Under the pieces are notes generated by a model. That model was not told where the DNA came from. It ran no database searches and saw only the letters and a program-made list of their open reading frames with translations. From Reyranella massiliensis 521 (GTDB taxonomy: Bacteria; Pseudomonadota; Alphaproteobacteria; Reyranellales; Reyranellaceae), in assembly GCA_945860205.1 (NCBI GenBank), contig CAMARK010000052.1, positions 1 to 33,769 on the forward strand: 33,769 nucleotides of DNA, in the 5' to 3' direction. Position 1 is the first letter of the stretch, and each line of letters begins with the position of its first letter. Shown here piece by piece: positions 7,387-15,255 of this stretch. Made by a program: the position numbers and the translations under genes.

Positions 7387-8592
7387 ATGCTGACCCGCAA
7401 TAACCTGCTCGCCGGCACCGCGGCGCTCGTCGCGCTATCGCTGTTCGGACCGGCCGGCGCGCAGACGCCGATCAAGATCGGCGAACTCAACAGCTATAAG
7501 GTCTTTCCGGCCTTCCTCGAGCCCTACAAGAAGGGCATTGAGCTCGCGGTCGAGGAGGTGAATGCGGCCGGTGGTGCGCTCGGCCGCAAGATCGAGGTCA
7601 TCAGCCGCGACGACAATGGCAATCCCGGTGACGCGGTGCGCGTGGCCGAGGAGCTGATGAGCCGCGAGCAGGTGTCGTTCCTGATCGGCACCTTCCCGTC
7701 AAACGTCGGCCTCGCGGTCGCTGACTTCGCCAAGCAGCGCAAGGTGCTGTTCATCGCGGCGGAGCCGCTGACCGACAAGATCGTCTGGGACTCGGGCAAC
7801 GCCTACACCTTCCGCCTGCGCACATCGACCTACATGCAGACAGCGATGCTCATTCCCGACGCCGCCAAGCTCAACAAGAAGCGCTGGGCGATCGTCTATC
7901 CGAATTACGAGTACGGCCAGTCGGCCACGGCGGCGTTCAAGAAGCTTCTCAAGGAGAAGCAGCCCGACGTCGAGTTCGTGGTCGAGCAGGCCCCGCCCCT
8001 CGGCAAGATCGACGCCGGTGCCGTGGCCCAGGCCCTGGCCGACGCCAAGCCCGATGCGATCTTCTCCTCGCTGTTCGGCGCCGACCTCGCCAAGTTCGTG
8101 CGCGAGGGCCAGACGCGGGGCCTGTTCAAGGGTGTGGAGGTATTCAACCTGCTGGCCGGCGAGCCGGAATATCTCGATCCGCTGAAGGAGGAGGCGCCCG
8201 AGGGCTGGTACGTGACCGGCTATCCCTGGAGCGAGATCAAAACTCCGGAGCACACCAAGTTCCTCAACGCCTACCAGGCCAAGTTCAAGGACTACCCGCG
8301 CCTAGGCTCCGTCGTGGGCTACGCAACGGTGATGTCGGCCGTCGAGGCGATCAAGAAGGCGGGTTCGCTCGACCAGGACAAGCTGATTGCGGCCATGAGC
8401 GGGCTGAAACACATGACGCCGTTCGGCATGGTCGAGTATCGGGCAATCGACCATCAATCGACGATGGGCGCCTACGTCGGTCGCATCGCCGTCAAGGATG
8501 GCAAGGGCTACATGAAGGACTGGCGTTTCATCGACGGCAAGGATGCGCTGCCGAGCGATGCCGAGATCCTGAAGATGAGGCCGAAGAACTGA
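7387..8592 (+). CDS. ABC importer periplasmic binding protein, branched-chain amino acid/amide (HAAT) type
   Basis: This 401-aa secreted protein captures the substrate for the ABC importer encoded downstream. The N terminus MLTRNNLLAGTAALVALSLF followed by GPAGA is a clear signal peptide, with cleavage expected after A25. The mature part starts QTPIKIGELNSYK and has type I periplasmic-binding fold segments such as IELAVEEVNAAGG and VISRDDNGNPGDAVRVAEEL. I chose ATG 7387 because GGAGGGG at 7374-7380 is an excellent ribosome site six bases upstream. The frame is open to 7315, but that would bury the signal peptide. HAAT-family binders carry amino acids, amides, urea and many aromatic or cyclic acids. 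A 9-bp hairpin overlaps the stop codon. Confidence 0.93.
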   Translation: MLTRNNLLAGTAALVALSLFGPAGAQTPIKIGELNSYKVFPAFLEPYKKGIELAVEEVNAAGGALGRKIEVISRDDNGNPGDAVRVAEELMSREQVSFLIGTFPSNVGLAVADFAKQRKVLFIAAEPLTDKIVWDSGNAYTFRLRTSTYMQTAMLIPDAAKLNKKRWAIVYPNYEYGQSATAAFKKLLKEKQPDVEFVVEQAPPLGKIDAGAVAQALADAKPDAIFSSLFGADLAKFVREGQTRGLFKGVEVFNLLAGEPEYLDPLKEEAPEGWYVTGYPWSEIKTPEHTKFLNAYQAKFKDYPRLGSVVGYATVMSAVEAIKKAGSLDQDKLIAAMSGLKHMTPFGMVEYRAIDHQSTMGAYVGRIAVKDGKGYMKDWRFIDGKDALPSDAEILKMRPKN

Positions 8593-8611
8593 CGGTGGCG
8601 TAGCCACCGTC
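8591..8611 (+). promoter_or_regulatory. Intercistronic hairpin between binding-protein and permease genes
   Basis: GACGGTGGC at 8591-8599 and GCCACCGTC at 8603-8611 form a perfect 9-bp stem with a 3-base loop. The left arm overlaps the binding-protein stop codon TGA. No T-run follows, so it is not a classical intrinsic terminator. Hairpins at this place in ABC-import operons often protect the upstream mRNA end or reduce expression of the permease relative to the binding protein. The permease GTG at 8619 follows within 8 bases and has no visible Shine-Dalgarno, so the hairpin may also limit permease translation. That role is inferred. Confidence 0.7.
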
Positions 8612-8618
8612 GATTGTC

Positions 8619-10496
8619 GTGACCTTCGCCTCCATCATCATCCAGCTCCTCAATGGGCTGGCCGCCGCGGCGTCTTTGTTTCTGGTGTCGGCTGGCCTGT
8701 CGCTGATCTTCGGCGTGACCCGGATCGTGAATTTTGCCCACGGTTCGCTCTACATGCTGGGGCTCTATGGCGCCTACTCGCTGATCCAGGCACTGGGCCG
8801 GACGCCCATGGGCTTCTGGAGCGCCGTCATCCTGGCCGCCCTCGCGGTCGGGCTGGTCGGCGTGCTGATCGAGGTGCTGGTGCTGCGGCGCATCTACCGC
8901 GCCCCCGAACTGTTCCAACTGCTGGCCACCTTCGCCGTCGTACTGGTGATCAAGGACGCAGCACTTTTCGTCTGGGGTGCCGAGGATCTGGTCGGGCCAC
9001 GGGCGCCGGGCCTTTCCATGGCCGTGGAAATCCTGGGCAAGCGCATCCCGGCCTACGACCTGCTGTTGATCGCCATCGGCCCCGTGGTGCTGGGCATCAT
9101 GTGGCTGCTGCTGACCCGCACGCGCTGGGGTGCGCTGGTGCGGGCAGCCACCCAGGACCGCGAGATGGTGGGGGCGCTGGGCGTCGATCAGGCCAAGCTC
9201 TTCACCTCGGTGTTCTTCGTGGGCTCGGTGCTGGCCGGCCTGGGCGGCGCGCTGCAAATCCCTCGCGAGCCCGCCAATCTCGAACTCGACCTCGCCATCA
9301 TCGCCGACGCTTTCGTCATCACCGTGGTCGGCGGTCTCGGTAGTATCACCGGCGCGTTCCTGGCCGCCATCATTATCGGTGTCGCCAAGGCTTTCTGCAT
9401 CGGCATCGGCACCGTCACCTGGTTCGGCTTCGAGATCTCCTTCTCCAAGCTCACCCTTGTGGTCGAGTTCCTGATCATGGCGGTGGTGCTGGTGGCGCGG
9501 CCTTACGGACTTTTAGGCAAGCCGCAGGCAGCACAGCGCATCGCCGCCGATCCCGTCCCGCCGCTCACCGCGCCGTCGTGGAAGATCGCGCTGGTGTGGG
9601 TGGTGTTGCTGCTGGCAGTACCACTGGTGGCCGACCGCTACATCACCATCATGCTGACCGACGTCGTCTGCTTCGCGCTGTTTGCCGTCAGCCTGCATTT
9701 CATCATGGGGCCTGCCGGCATGGTGTCGTTCGGCCATGCCGCCTATTTCGGCCTCGGCGCCTATGCCGCCGGTCTCCTGTTCAAGCGCGCCGGCCTGCCG
9801 ATGGAGGCGGCGCTCCTGCTGGCGCCGCTTTGCGCTGGCGCCTTCGCCGTCGTCTATGGCTGGTTCTGCGTGCGCCTCTCGGGCGTCTACCTCGCCATGC
9901 TCACGCTCGCCTTCGCGCAGATCAGCTGGTCGATCGTCTTCCAGTGGGATTCCGTCACCGGCGGCAGCAACGGCGTGTTCGGTATCTGGCCGTCGGCCTG
10001 GCTCGCCGACAAGACCACCTACGCCTATCTGGCGCTCGCCTGCTGCGGCACCGGCATCGCACTCTTGTGGCGTGTGCTGTTCTCACCCTTTGGCTTCGCC
10101 CTCCGTGCCGGCCGCGATTCGCCGCTGCGGGCCGAGGCGATCGGCATCGACCTGCGCGGCTTCCAGTGGGCGGCCTTCGTGCTCGTGGGCACGCTGGCGG
10201 GCCTCGCCGGCGCCGTCTACGCCTTCTCCAAGGGCAGCATCTCGCCCTCGACCATCTCCATCGGCCAGTCGACCGACGGGCTGATCATGGTGCTGTTGGG
10301 GGGCGTCGAGACGCTGACCGGTCCGGTGGTGGGTGCCGCGGTTTACACCTGGGTGCGCGATGCCGTGGCCCGCCACACCGAATTCTGGCGCGCCGTCATG
10401 GGCGGCATCATCCTGCTGATCGTGCTGCTCTTCCCGCAGGGACTGGTGGGCGGCCTGAAGGCGCTGTTCCTGCGCTGGAAAGAGGCCCGCACATGA
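8619..10496 (+). CDS. Fused LivH-LivM branched-chain amino acid-type ABC permease
   Basis: This 625-aa membrane protein joins both permease halves of a HAAT importer. Residues 1 to about 290 are LivH-like, with VNFAHGSLYMLGLYGAY near the N terminus and GGLGSITGAFLAAIIIGV near 240. From about residue 320 it is LivM-like, with GPAGMVSFGHAAYFGLGAY, GRDSPLRAEAIGIDLRGFQW and GLIMVLLGGVETLTGPVVGA. Hydrophobic segments occur throughout both halves. LivH and LivM are usually separate proteins of roughly 300 aa each, though fusions are known. The start is GTG 8619, with no obvious Shine-Dalgarno and a hairpin just upstream. The gene overlaps the first ATPase gene by 4 bp. The frame is intact across the junction. 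Confidence 0.92.
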   Translation: MTFASIIIQLLNGLAAAASLFLVSAGLSLIFGVTRIVNFAHGSLYMLGLYGAYSLIQALGRTPMGFWSAVILAALAVGLVGVLIEVLVLRRIYRAPELFQLLATFAVVLVIKDAALFVWGAEDLVGPRAPGLSMAVEILGKRIPAYDLLLIAIGPVVLGIMWLLLTRTRWGALVRAATQDREMVGALGVDQAKLFTSVFFVGSVLAGLGGALQIPREPANLELDLAIIADAFVITVVGGLGSITGAFLAAIIIGVAKAFCIGIGTVTWFGFEISFSKLTLVVEFLIMAVVLVARPYGLLGKPQAAQRIAADPVPPLTAPSWKIALVWVVLLLAVPLVADRYITIMLTDVVCFALFAVSLHFIMGPAGMVSFGHAAYFGLGAYAAGLLFKRAGLPMEAALLLAPLCAGAFAVVYGWFCVRLSGVYLAMLTLAFAQISWSIVFQWDSVTGGSNGVFGIWPSAWLADKTTYAYLALACCGTGIALLWRVLFSPFGFALRAGRDSPLRAEAIGIDLRGFQWAAFVLVGTLAGLAGAVYAFSKGSISPSTISIGQSTDGLIMVLLGGVETLTGPVVGAAVYTWVRDAVARHTEFWRAVMGGIILLIVLLFPQGLVGGLKALFLRWKEART

Positions 10497-11242
10497 GCGA
10501 CGCCGTCCTCCAGGTCGAGGGTCTGCACAAGGCCTTCGGTGGCGTCCAGGCGGTGGCCGACGTTTCCTTCGCCGTCTCCGCGGGCGAGATGCTGGCACTG
10601 ATCGGGCCCAACGGCGCCGGCAAGAGCACCTGCTTCAACATGTTGAACGGCCAGCTCGTGCCCGATGCCGGGATCGTGCGGCTGGCCGGCCGCGACATCG
10701 TGGGCCTGCGCCCGCGTGCCGTGTGGCGGCTTGGCGTCGGCCGGACCTTCCAGATCACCGCCACCTTCGCCTCGCTCAGCGTGCGCGAAAACGTGCAGAT
10801 GGCACTCTATTCCCATGCCGGTCGCCTGCGCTCGATGCTGTCGCGGTTCGGCGCTGCGTTCCGGACCGAGGTCGATGCGCTGCTGGCCCAGGTCAGCATG
10901 CTCGATCAGGCAGACCGGACCTGCGGCGTGCTGGCCTACGGCGACCTGAAGCGCGTCGAACTCGCCATGGCTTTGGCAAATGAGCCTCGTCTGCTGCTGA
11001 TGGACGAGCCGACCGCCGGCATGGCGCCGCGCGAGCGTGTCGCCCTAATGGAACTCACGGCCGGGCTGGCGCGGGCACGCAACATCGCCGTGCTCTTCAC
11101 CGAGCACGATATGGACGTCGTCTTCTCCCAGGCCGATCGCATCATCGTGCTCGACCGCGGCCAGTTGATCGCCGGCGGCACGCCGGCGGAAGTGCGCGCC
11201 AATGCCAACGTGCGCGCGGTCTATCTCGGGAGCACTCACTGA
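10493..11242 (+). CDS. ABC importer ATP-binding protein, LivG type
   Basis: This 249-aa ATPase powers the importer together with the LivF-type protein. Walker A is GPNGAGKST at 38-46, the signature is LAYGDLKR at 147-154 in the LivG-like variant form, Walker B is LLLMDEP at 167-173, and the H-loop His is H205 in TEHDMDVVF. It starts at ATG 10493, overlapping the permease stop (ATGA). Its stop shares one base with the next start (TGATG). An upstream-extended frame exists but runs through the permease gene in another frame and is not real. The transported compound is probably the substrate of the upstream enzymes. Confidence 0.93.
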   Translation: MSDAVLQVEGLHKAFGGVQAVADVSFAVSAGEMLALIGPNGAGKSTCFNMLNGQLVPDAGIVRLAGRDIVGLRPRAVWRLGVGRTFQITATFASLSVRENVQMALYSHAGRLRSMLSRFGAAFRTEVDALLAQVSMLDQADRTCGVLAYGDLKRVELAMALANEPRLLLMDEPTAGMAPRERVALMELTAGLARARNIAVLFTEHDMDVVFSQADRIIVLDRGQLIAGGTPAEVRANANVRAVYLGSTH

Positions 11243-11943
11243 TGCTCTCGGTCAGCAACTTGCACGCCTTCTACGGTCGCGCCCACATCCTGCACGGCGT
11301 TTCGCTGGAAGCCCGCGCGGGCGAGGTCGTGGCCTTGCTGGGCCGGAACGGCGCCGGCAAGTCGACGGCGCTGAAGGCGATCATGGGGCTGGTGCCGCCA
11401 GCCGAGGGCGAGGTGACGTTCGAGGGCCGGCGCATCGAGCGACTTCTGCCCTACCGCATCGCGCGGCTGGGTCTCGGCTACGTACCCGAGGAGCGGCGCA
11501 TCTTCACCGACCTCACGGTGATGGAGAATCTCGAGGTCGGCCGTCAGGCCGGACGCGGCGCGGCCCCTGTCTGGACGGAAGACAAGCTCTTCACGCTCTT
11601 TCCCAATCTCGCTGGCATGCGCGACCGCCCGGGGGGGCGTATGTCGGGCGGCGAGCAGCAGATGCTGACCATCGCCCGCACCCTGATGGGCAATCCGAGC
11701 TGCGTGCTGCTCGATGAGCCGTCGGAGGGGCTGGCGCCGATCATCGTCGAGCAGATGGCTAACTCCATCCGGGCGCTGAAGGGCGAGGGGCTCTCGGTGG
11801 TGTTGTGCGAGCAGAATCTGCATTTCTCCCAAGCCGTCGCCGACCGCGCCTATATCATCGAGAAGGGCCAGATCCGCTTCGGCGGGACCATGGCTGAGCT
11901 CGCCTCGGACGCTTCCCTTCGTGAACAGTATCTTTCCGTGTGA
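11242..11943 (+). CDS. ABC importer ATP-binding protein, LivF type
   Basis: This 233-aa protein is the second ATPase of the HAAT importer. It has Walker A GRNGAGKST at 34-42, the signature MSGGEQQ at 134-140 and Walker B CVLLDEP at 154-160, with LivF-typical VPEERRIFTDLTVMENLEVG at 81-100. Its ATG overlaps the LivG stop by one base. It completes a binding protein, permease and two ATPase set, so the importer is whole. The HyuA gene begins three bases after its stop, placing the lactamase-like enzyme in the same transcript. Confidence 0.93.
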   Translation: MLSVSNLHAFYGRAHILHGVSLEARAGEVVALLGRNGAGKSTALKAIMGLVPPAEGEVTFEGRRIERLLPYRIARLGLGYVPEERRIFTDLTVMENLEVGRQAGRGAAPVWTEDKLFTLFPNLAGMRDRPGGRMSGGEQQMLTIARTLMGNPSCVLLDEPSEGLAPIIVEQMANSIRALKGEGLSVVLCEQNLHFSQAVADRAYIIEKGQIRFGGTMAELASDASLREQYLSV

Positions 11944-11945
11944 TC

Positions 11946-13991
11946 ATGCCTGCAGAGCGTTCCCTCACGGTCGGCATCGACGTCGGCGGCACCTTCACCG
12001 ACCTGCTGGCGATCGATTCCGTCTCCGGCGAGGTCAAGCTCGCCAAGGTGCCGACGACGGTCGACAACCAGGCCATCGGCTTCATGGCGGCGCTCGCGGT
12101 GGCCGGCGCCGATCCCGCCACGTTGCAGGCAGTGGTGCATGGCACGACGACCACGACAAACGCGCTGCTGGAGCGCAAGATCGCCACGGTCGGTCTCATC
12201 ACCACGAAGGGTTTCCGCGACGTGCTCGAACTCGGTCGCCGCACCCGGCCGCAGGCCTATGGCCTGCGCGGCACGTTCAATCCGCTGATCGACCGCGAAC
12301 GGCGCCTCGAAGTGCCGGAGCGCATGGACGCCGACGGGAAGGTGCTGATCCCGCTCGACGAGGCCGCTGTGGCCGATGCCACGAAGAAGTTGCTGGCGCT
12401 GGGCTGCGAGGCCGTCGTCATCCACTTCCTTCACAGCTACATCAATTCGACGCACGAGCGCCGTGCGGCCGAGATCGTGCGCGGGCTCTGGCCGAACGCC
12501 TATGTCACGGCGGGCCATGCTATTCTCTCGGAGTATCGCGAGTACGAGCGCGGTGTGACGGCAGCGGTGAATGCCTCGGTCCAGCCGGTGCTCGACCGCT
12601 ACCTCACGCGGCTGCGTACCGAACTCTCGGCCAACGGCTTCGACCGTGACCTGCTGGTGATGCAGGGCAACGGCGGCACGATCTCCTCGCAGCTCATCGC
12701 CCATGCCGCGGTCAACACGGTGATGTCGGGCCCTGCCTCGGGCGTGATGGCGGCGGCCTATACCGGCCGCGCCTCGGGCCATCCCAACCTGATCACCTAC
12801 GACATGGGCGGCACCTCGACCGATGTCGGGCTGATCGAGAATGCCGTGCCGCAGGTCTCGGGCGAGCTCGAACTCGAATATGCCATGCCCATCCACGTGC
12901 CGATGGTCGATGTGCACACGATCGGCGCTGGCGGCGGCTCGATCGCCTCGGTCGATTCGGCCGGCATGCTGCGGGTCGGCCCGGAGAGCGCGGGCGCGCG
13001 GCCCGGCCCGATCTGCTACGGCCGCGGCGGCAATGAGCCCACCATCACCGACGCCAACCTGGTGCTGGGCCGGCTCAATCCTGACCGGCTCCTGGGCGTC
13101 GACCATCCGGTCACGCTCGACCTTGTGCGCGCCATCATCCTCGACAAGGTCGGCAACCGGCTCGGCCTTGATGCCGAAGCCGCCGCCGCCGCCATCCTGC
13201 GAATCGCCAACGACCGCATGGCGGGCGCCATCCGCCTGGTCTCGCTGTCGCGCGGTCACGATCCGCGCGACTTCGCACTGTTCGCCTTCGGTGGTGCGGG
13301 ACCTCTGCATGCTCTGGCGCTCGCCCGCGAACTCTCGATCCCGACCGTGCTGGTACCGGCCCGGCCCGGCATCACCAACGCATTGGGCTGCGTCGTGGCC
13401 GACCTGCGCCACGACTATGTGCGCACGGTGAACAAGCCGCTGTCGGCGCTCGACGATGCCACGGTGGCGCGCACCTATGCCGAGCAGTCGGCCGAGGGCG
13501 AGGCCACGATCGGCCGTGAGGGCGTGCCGGTGCGCGAGCTGCGCCGCGTCCACAGCGCCGATATGCAGTTCCAGGGACAGAGCCACATCCTCTCGGTCGG
13601 CGTCGACCGGCCCGATATCGGCGTCGCGGGCCTGCATCAGGCCTTCGCGGCTGCCTACTTCCGCCGCTTCGGCATCGAGCTGGCGGAAATCCCGCCGGTC
13701 CTCGTCAATCTCCACACCGCGGTGATCGGTGTGCGGCCGGAAATTTCGCTGGCAGCACTTGCCGCCACCCAGCGCGCGCCAACGTTGAAGGCAGCGCAAG
13801 TGGGCGAGCGCCGCGTCTGGTTTGCCGACGGCTGGCGCCAGACTCCCGTCTACGCACGCGAAAAACTGCCGCGCGATTCAGCGTTCGAAGGACCGGCGAT
13901 CCTCGAGCAGCTCGACTGCACCACCGTCGTCGAGCCCGGCGACAAGGTTCGCCAGGACAAACTCGGCAATTTGCTGATAACACTCGCCTAA
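11946..13991 (+). CDS. Hydantoinase A / oxoprolinase-family subunit (HyuA type), without HyuB
   Basis: This 681-aa protein belongs to the HyuA half of ATP-dependent cyclic-amide hydrolases and related carboxylases (hydantoinase, 5-oxoprolinase, caprolactamase). The ASKHA-type nucleotide loop GIDVGGTFTDLL is near residues 11-22. VVHGTTTTTNALLERK follows near 65, TYDMGGTSTDVGLI near 285, and GAGGGSIASVDSAGMLRVGP near 327. I start at ATG 11946; an in-frame GTG at 11940 would add only two residues. The length is normal for HyuA. Characterised enzymes of this family need a HyuB partner or a fused HyuB domain, and none is present in the window. Given the operon, ATP-driven opening of a lactam made by the upstream enzymes is a reasonable inference. 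Confidence 0.88.
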   Translation: MPAERSLTVGIDVGGTFTDLLAIDSVSGEVKLAKVPTTVDNQAIGFMAALAVAGADPATLQAVVHGTTTTTNALLERKIATVGLITTKGFRDVLELGRRTRPQAYGLRGTFNPLIDRERRLEVPERMDADGKVLIPLDEAAVADATKKLLALGCEAVVIHFLHSYINSTHERRAAEIVRGLWPNAYVTAGHAILSEYREYERGVTAAVNASVQPVLDRYLTRLRTELSANGFDRDLLVMQGNGGTISSQLIAHAAVNTVMSGPASGVMAAAYTGRASGHPNLITYDMGGTSTDVGLIENAVPQVSGELELEYAMPIHVPMVDVHTIGAGGGSIASVDSAGMLRVGPESAGARPGPICYGRGGNEPTITDANLVLGRLNPDRLLGVDHPVTLDLVRAIILDKVGNRLGLDAEAAAAAILRIANDRMAGAIRLVSLSRGHDPRDFALFAFGGAGPLHALALARELSIPTVLVPARPGITNALGCVVADLRHDYVRTVNKPLSALDDATVARTYAEQSAEGEATIGREGVPVRELRRVHSADMQFQGQSHILSVGVDRPDIGVAGLHQAFAAAYFRRFGIELAEIPPVLVNLHTAVIGVRPEISLAALAATQRAPTLKAAQVGERRVWFADGWRQTPVYAREKLPRDSAFEGPAILEQLDCTTVVEPGDKVRQDKLGNLLITLA

Positions 13992-14013
13992 CAAAAAATT
14001 CGGAGGAAGCGCC

Positions 14014-15153
14014 ATGAAGGTGACAGACATCGTCTGCCACATCCTGCAGTGCAAGGTGGAGAAGCCGTTCGTCTCGGCGCGCGGCTGGGTCTATGGCACG
14101 CGCTCGACCTGCCTGGTCGAGATCTCGACTGACGAGGGCATCACCGGCTGGGGCGAATGCTACGGCCCCGCCGCTGTCGCCAAGACCTTCGTCGAGACGC
14201 AATTCAAGGCGCGCGTCGTGGGTCGCGATCCGTTCGACGTCGAGGCGATCTGGGAAGACCTCTACAACAGGATCAAGGATTACGGCACGACGGGCATGGC
14301 GATCTCGGCCATCTCTGGCATCGACATCGCGCTGTGGGACATCATGGGCCGCGCCGTGAACAAGCCCGTGCACAAGCTGATCGGCGGGGCCTACCGCACG
14401 GAAGTCATTCCCTACGCGACGGGCCTCTACTTCATCGACATGAACCGGCTGGTCGAGGAGGCCGTGGAGGAGGCGCTGGAATTCAAGAACGACGGCTTTA
14501 GCGCCATCAAGATGAAGATCGGTCTGGGTGACCTGAAGCTCGACGCCAAGCGCGTCGGCGCCGTGCGCAAGGCGATTGGCCCCGACGTAAAACTGGCGGT
14601 CGATGCCAACCACTGCTTCTCGGTGCCCAACGCCATCAAACTCGGCCGCATGCTGGAGGAGCACGACATCCTGTGGTTCGAGGAGCCGATAAGCCCCGAG
14701 GACCATGACGGCTACATCGAGGTGACGCGCGCCCTCGACATGGCGGTGGCTGGTGGCGAGAACGATTTCACCCGCTGGGGCTTTCGCGACGTGATCGCCA
14801 AGAAGGCGATGGACATCGTGCAGCCCGACCTCTGCGCCGCTGGCGGCTTCTCCGAGTGCCGCAAGATCGCGACGCTGGCCTCGGCGTTCGGCGTCGAATG
14901 CGTGCCGCATGCCTGGGGCTCCGTGATCGGCCTTGCGGCTACCGTGCAGTTCCTGGCCGCGCTTCCCGACCAGCCGCCGGCTTTCAGGCCGATGCCGCCG
15001 ATGCTCGAATTCGAGCAGACGCCCAATCCCTTGCGCGACACGCTGGCCAAGGAGCCGATCGAGCAGAAGAAGGGCATCGTCAAAGTTCCGACCGGCCCCG
15101 GCCTCGGCATCGAGATCGATCGCGAGATCCTGAAGAAGTACAAGGTGGCCTGA
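14014..15153 (+). CDS. Enolase-superfamily enzyme, mandelate racemase/muconate lactonizing type (copy 1)
   Basis: This 379-aa enzyme abstracts a proton alpha to a carboxylate using Mg2+, for a racemase, dehydratase or cycloisomerase reaction. It shows the KxK base pair K166-M-K168, metal ligands D197 (VDAN), E223 (FEEP) and E249 (GGEN), D272 (QPDL), and the His base H299 in PHAWGS. This is the residue set of the mandelate racemase group, many of whose members are acid-sugar dehydratases. GGAGGA at 14002-14007 is a strong ribosome site six bases before the ATG. The gene follows HyuA by 22 bases. A paralogue of identical length lies downstream. The exact reaction is not predictable. Confidence 0.9.
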   Translation: MKVTDIVCHILQCKVEKPFVSARGWVYGTRSTCLVEISTDEGITGWGECYGPAAVAKTFVETQFKARVVGRDPFDVEAIWEDLYNRIKDYGTTGMAISAISGIDIALWDIMGRAVNKPVHKLIGGAYRTEVIPYATGLYFIDMNRLVEEAVEEALEFKNDGFSAIKMKIGLGDLKLDAKRVGAVRKAIGPDVKLAVDANHCFSVPNAIKLGRMLEEHDILWFEEPISPEDHDGYIEVTRALDMAVAGGENDFTRWGFRDVIAKKAMDIVQPDLCAAGGFSECRKIATLASAFGVECVPHAWGSVIGLAATVQFLAALPDQPPAFRPMPPMLEFEQTPNPLRDTLAKEPIEQKKGIVKVPTGPGLGIEIDREILKKYKVA

Positions 15154-15154
15154 C

Positions 15155-15239
15155 AAAAGACCCCTCGCTTCGCTCGGGATGACACGGGGTGAATGCTGTC
15201 GATCGGTGTCATCCCGAGAGCAGCGAGGGACCTTTAGGC
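15155..15239. repeat. Palindromic intergenic repeat between the two enolase-superfamily genes
   Basis: Two arms of about 30 bases face each other. The left arm (about 15155-15185) contains CTCGCTTCGCTCGGGATGAC, and the right arm (15206-15238) contains GTCATCCCGAGAGCAGCGAG. Reverse-complemented, the right arm matches the left except for a few bases near the middle. The loop is about 20 bases. It looks like a REP-like dispersed repeat of the kind common between genes in alphaproteobacteria. It sits inside an operon and could stabilise or process the mRNA, or weaken expression of the second enzyme. I find no second copy in this window. Confidence 0.8.
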
Positions 15240-15255
15240 TGAGAGGGAAGCTCAA

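Noticed and set aside
8591..8611. Intrinsic terminator after the binding-protein gene
   Set aside because: The stem is good but no T-run follows and the permease begins within 8 bases, so it was called a regulatory hairpin instead.
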